Shown here piece by piece: positions 62,146-64,000 of a stretch of DNA of 64,000 nt. The notes beneath the pieces were generated by a model. It was given only the letters and a program-made list of their open reading frames with translations, was not told where the DNA came from and did no database searches. How positions within the stretch are numbered: the first letter of the stretch is position 1; each line of letters opens with the position of its first letter. The stretch comes from Epiperipatus broadwayi (taxonomy: Eukaryota > Onychophora > Udeonychophora > Euonychophora > Peripatidae). The stretch spans positions 2,992,877 to 3,056,876 of the forward strand of contig JAQFVV010006216.1 of NCBI GenBank assembly GCA_028023455.1, read 5' to 3'. A program made the position numbers and the translations under genes.

Positions 62146-62262
62146 TTTGATTATGATCATTTTAATGACACATACAGTGATCTTAAATGGCTTGAGTCCA
62201 AATCTTCGAAGCCCAAAAACCATCATGCCAAAGATTCTCAACTGATAATCGATGAAGAATTG
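62146..62262 (+). CDS. XRN1: XRN1 coding exon (FDYDHFNDTYSDLKWLESK segment)
   Basis: Fifth and last XRN1 exon seen: exactly 39 codons, phase 0 at both ends. It begins FDYDHFNDTYSDLKWLESK, which corresponds to the FDREHFSE-F-DLKWFESK segment of animal XRN1, and continues with a lysine/histidine-rich stretch and ends LIIDEEL. The second half is less conserved, as expected for the variable linker after DLKW-ESK. The acceptor TAG is at 62143-62145 and the donor GTAAGT at 62263. The rest of the nuclease core and the C-terminal domains must lie beyond the window. Confidence 0.92.
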
Positions 62263-63920
62263 GTAAGTTTCAGATACTTGCAATCATTGGAACTCAAAAT
62301 AAATATTGTTTTTCATAATGAATTAAGACATTATTTTTAAATTGCAGGAATGTAAATAACTTAATAAATTGCTATAATTAATTGTTGTACTTTTGCTTTA
62401 ATAGCACAGACTTATTAGAATATGTCATGTTTTCAAGTATAGGTTTTGTACTCCAGAAAAAGTAAAGAAAATATATTAGAGAAATATATTTTAGATTGCT
62501 AACTGATAAGGATTTAATTAATGATTAAATTCACATAGAACGTAACAATGGCAAATACTTGCTAATTACAAATATTTCTTGATACAATAGAAATTGAAAA
62601 TACTAATTAAAAACATCAATAGGAAATACAAGACTGATAACAATCAAGAATGAATCCTGGATTGCCATAGTCAAAGCTACATGTATAAATAGTTTTGACC
62701 AGCAAAGTGCAGAGGTGCTGATTCCAGAGAATTCACCAATTGAACGGTTTCTGAGAGATTTTAAGTAACAATAGCTGAAAGAAGCTCAAGTTATGGTGCA
62801 GCACTCTAATTCGAAGCCAATGTTATTGCAAGAAGCAGCAGAACAGAGCCAAAGTGTTTAGGAAACTGAGGCTGGAGGAAATCATCCAGAAAGCAACCAG
62901 TTGTTAAATGTATCATGGAAAGTGAATTATATATACTGTGTTTGTGTATATCAGTAACTTGTAACTGTTTACTTGCAGTTTCTTTTTTTTAAATAATGGC
63001 CACCTAATATTTTATGTGTCAGACTGTTTTTTTATTAAAAAATTTTTTATTATGATATATTAGGTAATTGCAGCATATAAATTTTTTTTGAAGTTTTGGA
63101 GAAAAAATAAAATAAAATTACAATTAACTAATACATTGAATTTACACATTCAATGAAATGATGAATTATTAAAAAAAGGTTACAACTTTGGAGTTTGTTT
63201 CTGTTATTTTGTATATTTTGTTCATTCTGATCTTTCAAATAAAAAAATGTTATCATATTTAGATAATGCTTTAGGTTTGTTTGATATCTAAGAAATTTAA
63301 AGAATGCAGTAATTCCAGGGAATTTAGAAATGATAAGAAAGAGCATCTGCCTTGTATAAAAAAACTGTTTACTTCAAAATTGGTGATGATTTAATTGCAT
63401 TCCCATTTCAGTGTTAAATATTGAATTAAATAACCATAAATATTTGTAACTAAGTTTGGATAATACTTTTGTGAATAAAAAGAAAAAGAAGTCAACATAA
63501 GTGTTTAACCATACACTATTTTAACACATCCATCGTCACTTCTCAATCAAGTATAAAGAATCATATTAAAAGTATTATATTTTGAACAAATTTTTAAAAA
63601 ATTAATTTTATAGGGAAATAATAAGCACCAAAGGTCACACATGTTTGCAAAAAGTTGTTATCACAGAAGTGTTCATATACATTGTCATTGAAGAAAACTA
63701 AAAATATTAAAAATCTATTTTTAATAAATCTGTATGTTTACAATATATTTAATAGTTATGTATGTATTATTTATAAATTACAAGAACATTGAATCACTCC
63801 TAAAAATACTGTTCAAAATTTAAAAGTGAAATCATTATTTTATCTTCATAGAAATTTCAGACCAAATACGCAAACATGTGAATATTATGTGTTTAAGCTC
63901 TTAATGAAATCTTTTTTCAG
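62263..63920. other. XRN1 intron sequence after the last seen exon
   Basis: AT-rich with a GC-richer patch at about 62690-62920 that has stops in all frames I read and no acceptor/donor pair fitting XRN1. Probably a repeat ghost. Confidence 0.45.
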
Positions 63921-63991
63921 ATACCTGAAATTGACTAAGTTTTGGACATAAAGACTATTTGACTTTTTTTGTAACAAAATCCGTAAATAAA
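63921..63991 (+). other. candidate alternative terminal exon of XRN1
   Basis: A good acceptor (CTTTTTTCAG ending at 63920) is followed, in the phase left by exon 62146-62262, by IPEID and a stop at 63936-63938, with AATAAA at 63986-63991. Use of this exon would give a truncated XRN1. Chance is likely in AT-rich sequence, so this is only a candidate. Confidence 0.15.
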
Positions 63992-64000
63992 CCTATTACT

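Noticed and set aside
62690-62920. possible next XRN1 exon
   Set aside because: GC-richer, but stops occur in the readable frames, the residues do not match XRN1, and no suitable splice pair was found.
1-64000. tRNA, rRNA, CRISPR array or bacterial operon
   Set aside because: No cloverleaf with consistent A and B boxes, no rRNA core sequence, no regularly spaced repeats, and no long or closely packed ORFs were seen.

Overview
This is an intron-dominated stretch of an AT-rich metazoan nuclear genome (roughly three quarters A+T by eye). I see no operons, ribosome binding sites, tRNA or rRNA genes, or CRISPR arrays. The only host gene I can support is XRN1, the cytoplasmic 5'-3' exoribonuclease, on the + strand. 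Five of its coding exons are recognisable (18343-18428, 18522-18609, 37180-37348, 51382-51449, 62146-62262). They join in frame with GT-AG introns of 93, 18570, 14033 and 10696 bases. Both ends of the gene lie outside the window, or at least the upstream coding exons were not found in 1-18342. XRN1-specific wording separates it from its nuclear paralogue XRN2. The very large introns, and the mix of RTE, another non-LTR family, Penelope-like, hAT, pogo/Tigger-like and TTAA-flanked elements, suggest an invertebrate, perhaps an arthropod or other protostome. I cannot name the species or phylum from this sequence.

Layout. 1-18342 is AT-rich sequence upstream of or inside an early XRN1 intron. It holds a doubtful terminal-exon-like ORF near 2.06-2.64 kb, tandem duplications at 11.4-12.7 kb and a 2.1 kb solo-LTR-like element at 12.87-14.99 kb. 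The 18.6 kb intron (18610-37179) holds a TTAA-type element, a degenerate non-LTR retrotransposon embedded in a second repeat called R here, a Penelope-like fragment with a GIY-YIG domain, a Tigger-like deletion derivative, and a full-length but broken RTE element. The RTE has a 10-base target duplication and stops 179 bases before an XRN1 exon. The 14.0 kb intron (37349-51381) holds a textbook 495-base nonautonomous hAT element, the second TTAA-type copy, the second LTR-like copy, the second Tigger-like copy and a tight 169-base hairpin. The 10.7 kb intron (51450-62145) holds an inverted R-repeat composite, a second Penelope fragment, a second copy of the non-LTR element also abutting R, and a GC-shifted block with a TATA box.

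Most notable structures. (1) Both copies of one non-LTR family abut the same position of repeat R although they are truncated at different LINE positions, which suggests target-specific insertion. (2) The two LTR-like copies carry the same two internal modules in opposite order. (3) Two element families occur as inverted pairs on either side of the XRN1 exon at 37180. No intact transposon protein remains in the window; every element is truncated, frameshifted or internally deleted.
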